In this document: positions 1-9,331 of the stretch, piece after piece | Position numbering within the stretch: the first letter of the stretch is position 1 | Layout: every line of letters begins with the position of its first letter | From: Anaerolineae bacterium | GTDB taxonomy: Bacteria > Chloroflexota > Anaerolineae > Aggregatilineales > Phototrophicaceae | Reading direction: 5' to 3' | NCBI GenBank assembly: GCA_022824465.1 | Contig: JAJDZV010000003.1 | Coordinates: 1-64,000 of the forward strand | DNA: 64,000 nucleotides | Notes under the pieces: model-generated | Told to the model about the DNA's origin: nothing | The model's input: the letters and a program-made list of their open reading frames with translations, nothing else | Database searches by the model: none | Program-made: the position numbers and the translations under genes

Positions 1-1
1 C

Positions 2-727
2 ATCGACAACAAAGGGCATCGTTTCGCTTCGGCCGGTTTCGCGCTGGGCATCGAACTCTTTGATGAAGACGGCAACTTTGCCCTGGAAGACGACGCCGGC
101 TATCGCGCTTTTGCCGAATGGATGAAAGCCTGGTTCGACAACGGCATGACGCCCGCTGAAGTATGGCTCGGCGGCGGGCAGTATTCGTCGGCTCGCGATT
201 ATTTCGTCAATGCCGAAGTCGTCATGCTCTATTCCGGCAGCTGGCAGATCAATGGTTTTGGCAGCGAAATTGGCGATGCCTTTGACTGGGTGCTGGCGCC
301 GAATCCGGTGGGCCCGGGCGGCAGCGCTGGCGCATCTGGCGGCGCGTCAATCGTCGGCTACGCCCAGACCGAGCATCCCGAGGCTGTGGCGCGGGTGATG
401 GAATATCTCCTGCAGCCCGAGGTCGGGCAAGAGTTTGCTTCGCGTACACTCTTGATTCCGCCCAATCCGCCAGTGGTGGCTTTGGGCGTGGAATTTGATA
501 CCGACAACGCGGCCATATCGGCGGCGCTGAATCAGGCCGGCATAGACGGCACCAAGGTTACCGAAAACGGCGTGGCGATGAACTTGCATCCGCTGGCGTT
601 CGCTTACTACGACGCCTCGAATACCCGTCTGGCGCAGTACTTCGCCGGCGAGTTGACGCTGGACGAGGCCATGTCGCGCCTTCAAGCTGATCTCGACGAA
701 GCCGCGGCAAACATGGCGGCGGAGTAA
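2..727 (+). CDS. ABC transporter extracellular sugar-binding protein, 5'-truncated by window edge
   Basis: Frame is open from base 2 (IDNKGHRFASAGFALGIELFDEDGNF...) into the 122-727 ORF; closely similar to the next ORF (YYDASNTRLAQYFAGELTLDEAMSRLQ). Confidence 0.9.
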   Translation: MDNKGHRFASAGFALGIELFDEDGNFALEDDAGYRAFAEWMKAWFDNGMTPAEVWLGGGQYSSARDYFVNAEVVMLYSGSWQINGFGSEIGDAFDWVLAPNPVGPGGSAGASGGASIVGYAQTEHPEAVARVMEYLLQPEVGQEFASRTLLIPPNPPVVALGVEFDTDNAAISAALNQAGIDGTKVTENGVAMNLHPLAFAYYDASNTRLAQYFAGELTLDEAMSRLQADLDEAAANMAAE

Positions 728-837
728 GGCCGAGGTAAGGCAACAACAGTCAGGGAGCGGGCGACATGTCTGCTCCTTTGTGTTTGCGCCATTTTGGTGG
801 CGCGCTTTTGTCAATCGAAAGAAAAGGAGCAGAAGAG

Positions 838-2133
838 ATGAAACGCTTGGCAACTTTCTTGTTGTTGGTAGCGCTGATTCTGTCGCTGGGGACAGCGGCG
901 CTGGCGCAGGATGCGGTTGAGTTGGACTTCATGTGCTATCAAGATGGCAGTGAATGCGCCGTGCTTGAAGATCTGCTCGGTCGCTTCAGCGACGAGAGTC
1001 CGGATATCAGCGTCTCGGTTAATGTCGTGCCCTATACCACCGTGCGCGATCAATTGCGCGTACAAGTGGAGGCCGGGCAGGCGCCGGATATGGCGCGCAT
1101 CACTGACTTTGCCGGCATGGCGGGTTTCTATTTGGATGTCCGTCCGCTGATGGAAGATCCGTCGCTGTTTGAAGACAACTTCAATCCGGCGATCGTGGGC
1201 GCTTTCCGCGCGGGCGCCGATGACAACGGGCTCTACGGTTTCGCCGACCAACTGAGCGTCACCGGCCCCTATGTCAACGCCACGCTCTTTGAGCAAGCCG
1301 GCGTCGACTTGCCCAGCGAAGTCTTGGACGCACCTACCTGGGACGATTGGTTGACGGCTTTGGACGAGGTCGCGACCGCGACTGGCGTGCAATACTCGAT
1401 GGCGATCGACAACAAGGGACATCGCTTCGCTGGTCCGGCCATGAGCCTGGGCGCGAACTTCTTTGATGAAGACGGCAACTTCGATCTGGCGGACGACGAG
1501 GGCTTCCGCGCTTTCGCCACGATCCTCAAAGACCTGATCGACGCCGGCAAGTCTCCGGCTGAGACCTGGCTGGGCACGAGCCAATACACCGGCGCGCAAG
1601 ATTACTTCATCAATGTCGAGACCGTGATGTACTTCAGCGGCAGTTGGCAAATCGGGCGCTTCGCGGCGGATATCGGCGACGCCTTTGACTGGGTTGTCGT
1701 TCCGAATCCCTATGGACCTGGCGGCAGCACTGGCGTCGCCGGCGGCGCGGCCATCGTCGGCTACGCGCAGACCGAGCACCCCGAAGCGGTCGGCAAAGTG
1801 ATGGAATACCTCTTGCAACCGGAGGTCTACGGCGAGTATGTGGCGCGGGCGCTATTCATCCCGGCGCATCAAGCCGTGATTGAAGCCGGCGTGGAATTCC
1901 AGACCGATAGCCCGGCGGTGGCCGCGGCTCTGACTGGCTACGCCAACGAAGTGCCGAAGTTCCATCCGCAGGCGGTGGCGCTGAATCCGCACCCGCTGGC
2001 TTTCGCCTACTACGATGCCTCTAACACGCGCCTGGCGCAGTACTTCGCCGGCGAGTTGACGCTGGACGAGGCGATGTCGCGCTTGCAGGAACAACTCGAC
2101 GAAGCGGCGGCTAATATGGCGGCCGGCGGCTAG
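838..2133 (+). CDS. ABC transporter extracellular sugar-binding protein (paralog 2)
   Basis: MKRLATFLLLVALILSLGTAALAQ signal peptide; SBP family 1-like architecture; AAAGGAG upstream of ATG at 838. Confidence 0.92.
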   Translation: MKRLATFLLLVALILSLGTAALAQDAVELDFMCYQDGSECAVLEDLLGRFSDESPDISVSVNVVPYTTVRDQLRVQVEAGQAPDMARITDFAGMAGFYLDVRPLMEDPSLFEDNFNPAIVGAFRAGADDNGLYGFADQLSVTGPYVNATLFEQAGVDLPSEVLDAPTWDDWLTALDEVATATGVQYSMAIDNKGHRFAGPAMSLGANFFDEDGNFDLADDEGFRAFATILKDLIDAGKSPAETWLGTSQYTGAQDYFINVETVMYFSGSWQIGRFAADIGDAFDWVVVPNPYGPGGSTGVAGGAAIVGYAQTEHPEAVGKVMEYLLQPEVYGEYVARALFIPAHQAVIEAGVEFQTDSPAVAAALTGYANEVPKFHPQAVALNPHPLAFAYYDASNTRLAQYFAGELTLDEAMSRLQEQLDEAAANMAAGG

Positions 2134-2175
2134 CCCCCACCCCCAAACCCCCTCGCCCAAAGTGGGAGAGGGGGC
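2134..2175. repeat. G/C-rich palindromic repeat (family B)
   Basis: CCCCCACCCCCAAACCCCCTCGCCCAAAGTGGGAGAGGGGGC. Confidence 0.65.
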
Positions 2176-2208
2176 TTTCGAATGCCGTTGTTCGCCAGCG
2201 CACGCAAC

Positions 2209-2233
2209 GTAGGGGCGACCCATTGGCTCGCCC
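2209..2233. repeat. Dispersed palindromic repeat (family A)
   Basis: GTAGGGGCGACCCATTGGCTCGCCC. Confidence 0.65.
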
Positions 2234-2279
2234 TCCCGCCCATCATTATTTTGCCCATCCATCCGGCAATTCGGGGTAA

Positions 2280-3566
2280 ATGATGCGTAAATCACTGCTC
2301 GCCATTCTGTCGATGATCGCTCTACTGTCCGCAAGTGGCTTGACCGCTTCGCAAGAGGCGGCGCCACTGCGCTTTCTCTGTTTTCAGGACCGCAATGAAT
2401 GCGAGGTGTACGCCGACTTGCTGGACCGTTTCTCGCAAGAGAATCCTGATATCAGCGTCGCGGTGGAAGTGGTCGCAGAGGCGGTGATTCATGAGCGGTT
2501 GTCCGCTGACGTGGAAGCGGGGGCGCCGCCGGATTTCGCGCGAGTAAGTGACCTGGATGTCTTGGAAGGGCACTATCTCAATCTGCGCCCGCTGCTGGCT
2601 GATCCGGGATACTTGTACAAGAGCTTTCCCGAATTCATCTTCCGTTCCATGAGCAGCTATTTCCAGGATATTGGCCTCTACGGCTTTCCTGATACGGCAA
2701 AGGTCGTCGCGCCCTTCGTCAATCTATCACGATTTGAAGAGGCGGGCGTACCTGTCCCCGGCGCTGGCGGCGAAGTTGCCAGTTGGGATGATTGGCTGGC
2801 CGCGCTAGGCAAGGTCGTCGCAGCGACCGACGCTTCTTACGCGCTGTCGGTGGATAACAAGGATCATCGCCTGGTGGGTCCAGCCATGAGCTTGGGCGCT
2901 GATTACTACCACAATTTGAAATTGAGCTCGGCGGATCTTGACGGCTTGCGTGAATTTCTAATGATCCTCACAGATCTCTTGGAAGACGGCAAGACGCCGA
3001 GCGACACCTTGCTCGGTACAGGAAAGTCTCAGGAGTATTTTGTCCGCGGCGAAGCCCTAATGTATATTTGCGGCAGTTGGAAAGTAGAAGAAGTGGCCGC
3101 CCAAATCGGCGATGAGTTTGACTGGGCAATCGTACCCAATCCGTCTGGCGAAGGCGGCAGCACGGGTGTCGCCCAATTAACCGGACTTGTCGCTTTTGCC
3201 GCGACTGCGCAGCCTGAGGCTGTCGCCAGAGTCTTTGAATATCTCTTGCAACCGGCCATAACCACTGAGTTTGCGGCGCGCACGCTAAACATCCCTATTA
3301 GCGAGAGGGTGGTCCGGCGCGATATCGACTATGCTACGGATGATCCGGTTGTCTCGGCGGCCCTGAGCAGCTTCGCGCGGGAAGTGCCCCGGCTGCAATT
3401 TCAGGGGATTGCGCTTGATCTGCATCCCTTGACTCCCGTCTACTATGAAGCATCAAATATTTATCTGCGGCGGTATTTCGCCGGCGAGTTGACGCTGGAC
3501 GAGGCGCTTTCGCTACTGCGGGAAACAGTTGCCGAGGCGGAAGAAGATCGGTATGCCGAGGGATAG
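2280..3566 (+). CDS. ABC transporter extracellular sugar-binding protein (paralog 3)
   Basis: Signal peptide MMRKSLLAILSMIALLSASG; alignable by eye with the two upstream paralogs. Confidence 0.9.
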   Translation: MMRKSLLAILSMIALLSASGLTASQEAAPLRFLCFQDRNECEVYADLLDRFSQENPDISVAVEVVAEAVIHERLSADVEAGAPPDFARVSDLDVLEGHYLNLRPLLADPGYLYKSFPEFIFRSMSSYFQDIGLYGFPDTAKVVAPFVNLSRFEEAGVPVPGAGGEVASWDDWLAALGKVVAATDASYALSVDNKDHRLVGPAMSLGADYYHNLKLSSADLDGLREFLMILTDLLEDGKTPSDTLLGTGKSQEYFVRGEALMYICGSWKVEEVAAQIGDEFDWAIVPNPSGEGGSTGVAQLTGLVAFAATAQPEAVARVFEYLLQPAITTEFAARTLNIPISERVVRRDIDYATDDPVVSAALSSFAREVPRLQFQGIALDLHPLTPVYYEASNIYLRRYFAGELTLDEALSLLRETVAEAEEDRYAEG

Positions 3567-3676
3567 TTCTTCCATCGCTAAAGGCGCTTCCTTGTGCCGG
3601 CGAGCCGGTTTTGCGCCTCGGTCGACGCGTGTCTTTTGGCGGCGGTGGTGAGTCTTGCGCTTAGTTCGGTAGTGCC

Positions 3677-5797
3677 ATGAATCGATTCGTTGACAGTTTC
3701 GTCAGCCTTTTTGACGGCTTCTTCAATCGCATACAAAAGTTCACCGGCGTGACCGGCATGGCGTATGTCTTCGTCGCGCCGAATATGCTTGTTTTTTCTG
3801 TTTTTGTGCTTTTCCCCATGCTCTTCAACTTCGTCTATACCTTCACCGGCAGCGACAAGCTCTTTCTCAATCAGCGCCCGTATGTCGGCGCTGCTAATCT
3901 GGAACGGCTCTTCGATTGCGGCGACTTCCTGCGCCCGGCCACTTGCGATGAAGATCTGTTCGCGGCAGCGGTGCTGAACACAGCCGGCTTCGTCGTCACG
4001 CAGGTGGCGGTGATGATCGGCGTTTCGCTGCTGACGGCCGTTGTGCTCAACGGGCGGATTCGGGCGCGCGGCTTCTTCCGCAGCGTTTTCTTTTACCCGG
4101 TGCTGCTGTCGCCGATCGTGGTCGCGCTGATATGGCGCTGGATGCTGCAAGAGAACGGCTTGTTCAATGCCGTCATTGTCAGCTTGGGCGGGGAGAAACT
4201 ACGCTTCCTCACCGACCGCAATTGGGCGCGCTTCTGGGTGGTGATGGTCAGCGTCTGGTCGCTAATGGGTTTTTACACGCTGATCCTGCTGGCGGGTTTG
4301 CAAGCCATCCCGGCCGACCTGTACGAAGCGGCGGCGATTGACGGGGCGAGCAGTTGGCGCGCCTTTCGCTCGATTACCTTGCCACTGCTGGCGCCAACGA
4401 TGCTGGTGGTCATCGTCCTCTCCACCATCCGGGCGGTGCAGATATTCGATGTGGTCTTCGCCTTCACCGGCGGCGGACCGGGCTCGGCGACGCTCTACAT
4501 CGTGCATTACATCTACAATAACGGCTTCGCCAGCCCCTTCCGCGAGTTTGGCTTGGCCGCGGCCACCTCGCTTGTGATGGCCAGCGTGCTCATCGTCTTG
4601 ACGATCATTCAGATTCGTGTGCAGGGCACCGGCCTGGAAGCGGAAGAGGCGAGCAAAGCCACGGGCTTGCCGCTTCCCGACGCCGCCGGTTTACGCGCTG
4701 GCTTGGCGCGGACATTCGCCCCGGTCCTGGCGCTTCTTCAGGTCGCGGTCGATTCGCTTGGCGACGCGCTCGGCTGGCTCTTCAGCACGGACCGGCGGCG
4801 CGGCTTCTTCACCTATGGCTACCTGCTTCTCGGCGTCATCGTCATGTTTGGTCCGGTGCTCTGGCTGGTGATGTCTTCGTTCAAGAGCTCGGGCGATATC
4901 AAGCGCTTTCCGCCGCGCTTCCTGCCATATCATCAGGAGTTGGTGGCGGTCGAGGGCTATGACGAGCCGCTGCCGCTTTACCGAGTGAGGCTGGAGGACG
5001 GCTCGAGCGCGCAACTGGTTCAGATCCGCCGCGTGGGCTTGGAGGCGCAGATGATCGACCCGGCCGATCCCGAAGCCGGCATCATCAAGGTCAAGCTGAA
5101 TGACCGCGAGCCGGTCGAGAGCGTGCGCTTCAGCTTCGACAACTACACCCGCGGCGTCGAGAGTTTCAACTTCTGGCGCTACCTGGCCAACAGCGTCACG
5201 GTGACGGCGGCGGCGACCGTTCTGACGCTCTTTGTCAACAGCATGGCGGCTTTCGCGCTGAGCAAGTATCGCTTTCGCGGGCGTGGCGTCATCTTCATGC
5301 TGATCATCAGCACGTTGATGGTGCCGCTCTCGGTGATCCTTGTGCCGGCCTTCCTGCTAATCACGGCGCTGGGCTGGAACAACCAGTTAATCGGCATCAT
5401 CATCCCGACCATCGGCACGCCGACGGGCGTCTTCCTGCTGCGGCAATATATGCTGACGATCCCGGACGAATTGCTGGATTCGGCGCGGATAGACGGGGCG
5501 AGCGAGTGGCGGATTTATTGGCAAGTGATTCTGCCCTTGGCGGCGCCGGCGTTGGCCGTGCTGGCGATATTTTCGACCATCTGGCGCTGGAATGATTTTC
5601 TCTGGCCCAAGATCGTCATGACCACCGATGAGATGTTCACCCTGCAAGTCGGGCTGGAGACCTTCCAGGGCGACCTGACCATACAGTGGGACTTAATCCT
5701 GGCGATGACGGTGCTGACGGCGCTGCCGATCACTTTCGTCTTCGGCTTTTTGCAGAAGTACATCACGACTGGGATTGCGACAACGGGGATGAAGTAA
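3677..5797 (+). CDS. Fused sugar ABC transporter permease (MalF-like plus MalG-like in one polypeptide)
   Basis: 706 aa with two EAA-type loops: YEAAAIDGASSWRAFRSITLPLL and LDSARIDGASEWRIYWQVILPLAAP. Confidence 0.9.
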   Translation: MNRFVDSFVSLFDGFFNRIQKFTGVTGMAYVFVAPNMLVFSVFVLFPMLFNFVYTFTGSDKLFLNQRPYVGAANLERLFDCGDFLRPATCDEDLFAAAVLNTAGFVVTQVAVMIGVSLLTAVVLNGRIRARGFFRSVFFYPVLLSPIVVALIWRWMLQENGLFNAVIVSLGGEKLRFLTDRNWARFWVVMVSVWSLMGFYTLILLAGLQAIPADLYEAAAIDGASSWRAFRSITLPLLAPTMLVVIVLSTIRAVQIFDVVFAFTGGGPGSATLYIVHYIYNNGFASPFREFGLAAATSLVMASVLIVLTIIQIRVQGTGLEAEEASKATGLPLPDAAGLRAGLARTFAPVLALLQVAVDSLGDALGWLFSTDRRRGFFTYGYLLLGVIVMFGPVLWLVMSSFKSSGDIKRFPPRFLPYHQELVAVEGYDEPLPLYRVRLEDGSSAQLVQIRRVGLEAQMIDPADPEAGIIKVKLNDREPVESVRFSFDNYTRGVESFNFWRYLANSVTVTAAATVLTLFVNSMAAFALSKYRFRGRGVIFMLIISTLMVPLSVILVPAFLLITALGWNNQLIGIIIPTIGTPTGVFLLRQYMLTIPDELLDSARIDGASEWRIYWQVILPLAAPALAVLAIFSTIWRWNDFLWPKIVMTTDEMFTLQVGLETFQGDLTIQWDLILAMTVLTALPITFVFGFLQKYITTGIATTGMK

Positions 5798-5884
5798 CTG
5801 CCGGGGGATTGACCTCAAAGATACAGAGACTTTTGCTGAGAGCGGTCTGGGAGGCCGCTTGCAGTTTTTGCAGGAATTATTGAG

Positions 5885-7324
5885 TTGCGGCAAGATACCG
5901 TTTCAGGCAACAGGCGCGCTATTGCGCCACCCAAAATCGTCGTCATCGGCGCGGGCAGCGCGGTTTTCGGCTTGGGCGCGCTATCCGCCATCATTCAGCA
6001 TCCCGCCATGAAAGGCGCGGAACTCGCGCTCTGCGACATCAACGCCGAAGGACTGACGATCATCCATCAACTGGCTGATATCATGAACCGCGCTTGGGAT
6101 GCCGAGATGACCATCAGCAGCTCGACCGAGCGGCGCGAACTGCTGCCCGGCGCCGACTTCGTGCTGGTCTCGATTCAAGTAGGCCAGCGCGAGACAGTCT
6201 GGGAGCAGGATTGGCGCATCCCGATGAAGCATGGCCTGCGGCAGCCTTATGCCGAGAATGGCGGACCGGGCGCCTTCGCCCATACCGCGCGCAACCTGCC
6301 GCTCATCATGGCGATCGCGCGGGATATGGAGGAACTCTGCCCCGATGCCTGGTACTTGAATCTGGTCAATCCGCTGATTCGCCTCACGACTGCCATTCAT
6401 CGCTACAGCAAGATCAAAGTCGTCGGCTTGTGCCATCAACTGCTCTGGGGCTACACGATGGCGGCGACCGTGCTGGCCGATCGCTGGGGCATCGCCGTGC
6501 CGGCTGGCTTCCATGTGCATACGGATGCCGACAATATGCCGGCATTCTTGTCGGTGGCGGGGGAGGCGGTGAAGCATCTCGAAATCAAGGCGGCCGGCAT
6601 CAATCATTTCTCCTGGGTATACGAGATCCGCGACAAACATACGGGCGAAGACCTCTACCCGGAGCTGCGCGATCGCTGGCTGAATCATTTCCGCCGCGAC
6701 TTCGAGCCGCTTAGCCGCGACGTCTTTGAGATTTATGGCTTAATGCCCACCGCCGGCGACAGCCATCTCTGCGAATATCTGACCTGGGTCAGCGATTCCG
6801 CTACGCAGCCCTGGCTTAAGTACGATCTGAAGTTGCAGAGTTGGGCGGGCAATCGCAAACGCCGCGCCTATCGGGACAAGCTGGCGCGAGACATCGTGGC
6901 GGGTCGGGTTGATGTCAATGACCTGCGCGATCTTTCGCGGCACGGGATGCTGGACGAGGGCATCCCGGAGTTGGTGGAAGCGGCGCATTACGACCGCCCG
7001 TATCAGCATCCGCAGCTCAATATCCCGAATCGGGGGTATATTCCGAACTTGCCGGACGGCGCCATCATCGAGACGCCGGGCGTCGTGAGCGGGGCGGGCT
7101 TTGTGGGCGAGCGCTTCCCGCCTTTGCCAGCGCCGATCGCCGAGTTGTGCCGGCGGGAGCTGGCTTTGAGCGAGCTGGTGGCCGAGGCGGCGCTGACGGG
7201 CGATCGCGAGTTGGCTTTGCAGGCGCTGCTGCTTGATCCGATGTTGACGGATATTGACAGCGGGCGCGCCATCCTTGATGATTTGTTGGCGGCGAATGCG
7301 GAGTATCTGCCGCAGTTTGGGTGA
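5885..7324 (+). CDS. Glycoside hydrolase family 4 (alpha-galactosidase / 6-phospho-glucosidase-like)
   Basis: N-terminal NAD-binding KIVVIGAGSAVFGLG, NPLIRLTTAIHRYSKIKVVGLCHQ, GINHFSWV motifs typical of GH4. Confidence 0.88.
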   Translation: MRQDTVSGNRRAIAPPKIVVIGAGSAVFGLGALSAIIQHPAMKGAELALCDINAEGLTIIHQLADIMNRAWDAEMTISSSTERRELLPGADFVLVSIQVGQRETVWEQDWRIPMKHGLRQPYAENGGPGAFAHTARNLPLIMAIARDMEELCPDAWYLNLVNPLIRLTTAIHRYSKIKVVGLCHQLLWGYTMAATVLADRWGIAVPAGFHVHTDADNMPAFLSVAGEAVKHLEIKAAGINHFSWVYEIRDKHTGEDLYPELRDRWLNHFRRDFEPLSRDVFEIYGLMPTAGDSHLCEYLTWVSDSATQPWLKYDLKLQSWAGNRKRRAYRDKLARDIVAGRVDVNDLRDLSRHGMLDEGIPELVEAAHYDRPYQHPQLNIPNRGYIPNLPDGAIIETPGVVSGAGFVGERFPPLPAPIAELCRRELALSELVAEAALTGDRELALQALLLDPMLTDIDSGRAILDDLLAANAEYLPQFG

Positions 7325-7333
7325 GGGGGCATT

Positions 7334-8470
7334 CTGAAGAAAAAGCTGCATTTTACCGGCACTGTCAAACGCATTGATTATGATCCGCAACTGCGCACTG
7401 GCCTGCTGCCAAAGCTGGACTTTGATACGATAGACATTAACGACGCGCCACCATGCGGCATGCTCGTGTTTGATGAAGAAACGATGTTTCCCTACTGCAA
7501 ATGGCTATCCCCGAAGCCCAGCCGCTCCTATGGCCCTGCGCGCACATACAAGACCTACCACCTGTCCAAAATGGTGACGGTGATCCCGGTGCTGAAAGAT
7601 GAAGGCGGCGGCTCGCAGAATAACGACCGGGTGACCTTCACTACTTTATCGCGCATGAATCTCATGAATGTGCATATTGCCTTGGCCTGGTACGAACGCG
7701 CGCAGCCACATAAAAGGCTGCCGAATCGCATTACGGATCAGCGGTTAAACCAGCAATTCGTCATTGCTCGACTCCACGAGATAAAACGCTACAAATTGTC
7801 GGCGCATCACTGGAATGAGATGCACTTCGAGCGTGACTATGAACGGGTGTATCGCCGCGCGGTGGAGTGCTACCAAGAGATCGGGCAAAGGTATGATCTG
7901 GTCATGCATCGAGCAGAAAATCACTTGCGGCTGCTGGAGCAGGCTATGGTTGACGGCCGCTTCAGTATCGCCGCCTTTGCCGAGCAGTCGTCGAAGCGCT
8001 CATCTCGTTCCTCAAGGAGCGAAGCAGCGACCCTGCATGAACTTGAATTTCTGCGTGATGGTCGAAAGGCGTCGATAGACCTCAACAATTTTCTGGGTGG
8101 CAGGTATCATCTGACGGCGGATGAAGTCTTTTGGGAAGGCGACCGGCTAATCGTTCAGGAATCGAAGAACAGCGGCAAGGGACGCTTGCCCAGCCTAGAC
8201 GCAACACGGGATGCCTTATTCAAGAATATACTGTTTATGAGTATCGGGAATTTGTATCTTGATGGCCACGAGATACCATTTGAGACGAGGGTAAAGCTCA
8301 CCGGTAACTTGCAGGGCAGGCTCAGACTGCCGGCAGATGACAGGCGTGACATCACGGTGTTCGCTGAACAAAATCAGTTGTCGCAGGACCATGTTAATTT
8401 GCTCAACGCGCTCCAGAATGAGGTTCTAGTTAATCCCGGCTTTACTATCGAAATCGCGCCGAACAAATGA
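7334..8470 (+). CDS. Putative restriction endonuclease-like protein (PD-(D/E)xK candidate)
   Basis: Translationally coupled (ATGA overlap at 8467) to a Dam-like methyltransferase; candidate motif EVFWEGDRLIVQESKNS. Track ORF starts at ATG 7460 but the frame stays open with coding-like sequence back to CTG 7334. Confidence 0.55.
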   Translation: MKKKLHFTGTVKRIDYDPQLRTGLLPKLDFDTIDINDAPPCGMLVFDEETMFPYCKWLSPKPSRSYGPARTYKTYHLSKMVTVIPVLKDEGGGSQNNDRVTFTTLSRMNLMNVHIALAWYERAQPHKRLPNRITDQRLNQQFVIARLHEIKRYKLSAHHWNEMHFERDYERVYRRAVECYQEIGQRYDLVMHRAENHLRLLEQAMVDGRFSIAAFAEQSSKRSSRSSRSEAATLHELEFLRDGRKASIDLNNFLGGRYHLTADEVFWEGDRLIVQESKNSGKGRLPSLDATRDALFKNILFMSIGNLYLDGHEIPFETRVKLTGNLQGRLRLPADDRRDITVFAEQNQLSQDHVNLLNALQNEVLVNPGFTIEIAPNK

Positions 8471-9276
8471 ATGCTGTAAAGAGTCCTTTACGCTACCCCG
8501 GCGGCAAGTCGCGCGCTATCAAGCAAATCCTCCAACATGTGCCGGCGCACATTGAGGAATACCGCGAGCCATTCGTCGGCGGCGGCTCGGTCTTCCTGGC
8601 GATCAAGTGTCTCTTTGGACGGCGAATCCAGCGCTATGTAATTAACGATCTCAACGATGACTTGATTCACTTTTGGCAGGCCGCGCAACAGAATATCGAC
8701 GAACTCGCGCATTGTGTACAGTCATTTAGGGACGGTTATAACGATGGGCGCGAGCTATGGCGCTTTCTACACACGCCCGGAACAATGTGTACGGAAATGG
8801 AACGGGCGGTACGTTATTTTGTCTTGAACCGCATCACCTTTTCCGGCGTGGTGGATTCAGGCGGATATTCGCAATACGCCTACGAGCGTCGCTTCACACA
8901 GTCCTCAATTGGCAGATTGTGGCGACTTGAGCCGCTGCTTAGGGAAGTGGATATATGCCATGGCGATTACGAGGCCTTGCTGCACAGCGAAGGTGAAAAC
9001 GTCTTCGTCTTCCTCGATCCGCCTTATTGGAAAGCGACGCAGTCGAGACTCTATGGTGTAAACGGCGAGCTTCATACCAGTTTCGACCACGAGCGATTTG
9101 CAGAGAACATGCGCCGCTGTCCACACAAGTGGCTGATAACTTATGATGATTCGCCGCGAATCCGCGACCTATTCAGCTTCGCGAATATCAGCGAGTGGAC
9201 GCTGCAATATGGTATGAACAATTACATGCAGGGCAAAGCGGAAAAGGGAAAAGAGCTTTTCATCAAGAACTATTGA
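8467..9276 (+). CDS. Dam-family N6-adenine DNA methyltransferase
   Basis: SPLRYPGGKSRAIKQIL, FVGGGSVFLAI and FLDPPYW motifs. Confidence 0.93.
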   Translation: MNAVKSPLRYPGGKSRAIKQILQHVPAHIEEYREPFVGGGSVFLAIKCLFGRRIQRYVINDLNDDLIHFWQAAQQNIDELAHCVQSFRDGYNDGRELWRFLHTPGTMCTEMERAVRYFVLNRITFSGVVDSGGYSQYAYERRFTQSSIGRLWRLEPLLREVDICHGDYEALLHSEGENVFVFLDPPYWKATQSRLYGVNGELHTSFDHERFAENMRRCPHKWLITYDDSPRIRDLFSFANISEWTLQYGMNNYMQGKAEKGKELFIKNY

Positions 9277-9331
9277 TTATCCGCAGAAGCTGTGGCCATG
9301 TTGACACCAAAGGTAGCGCGGAGGTGACAAC

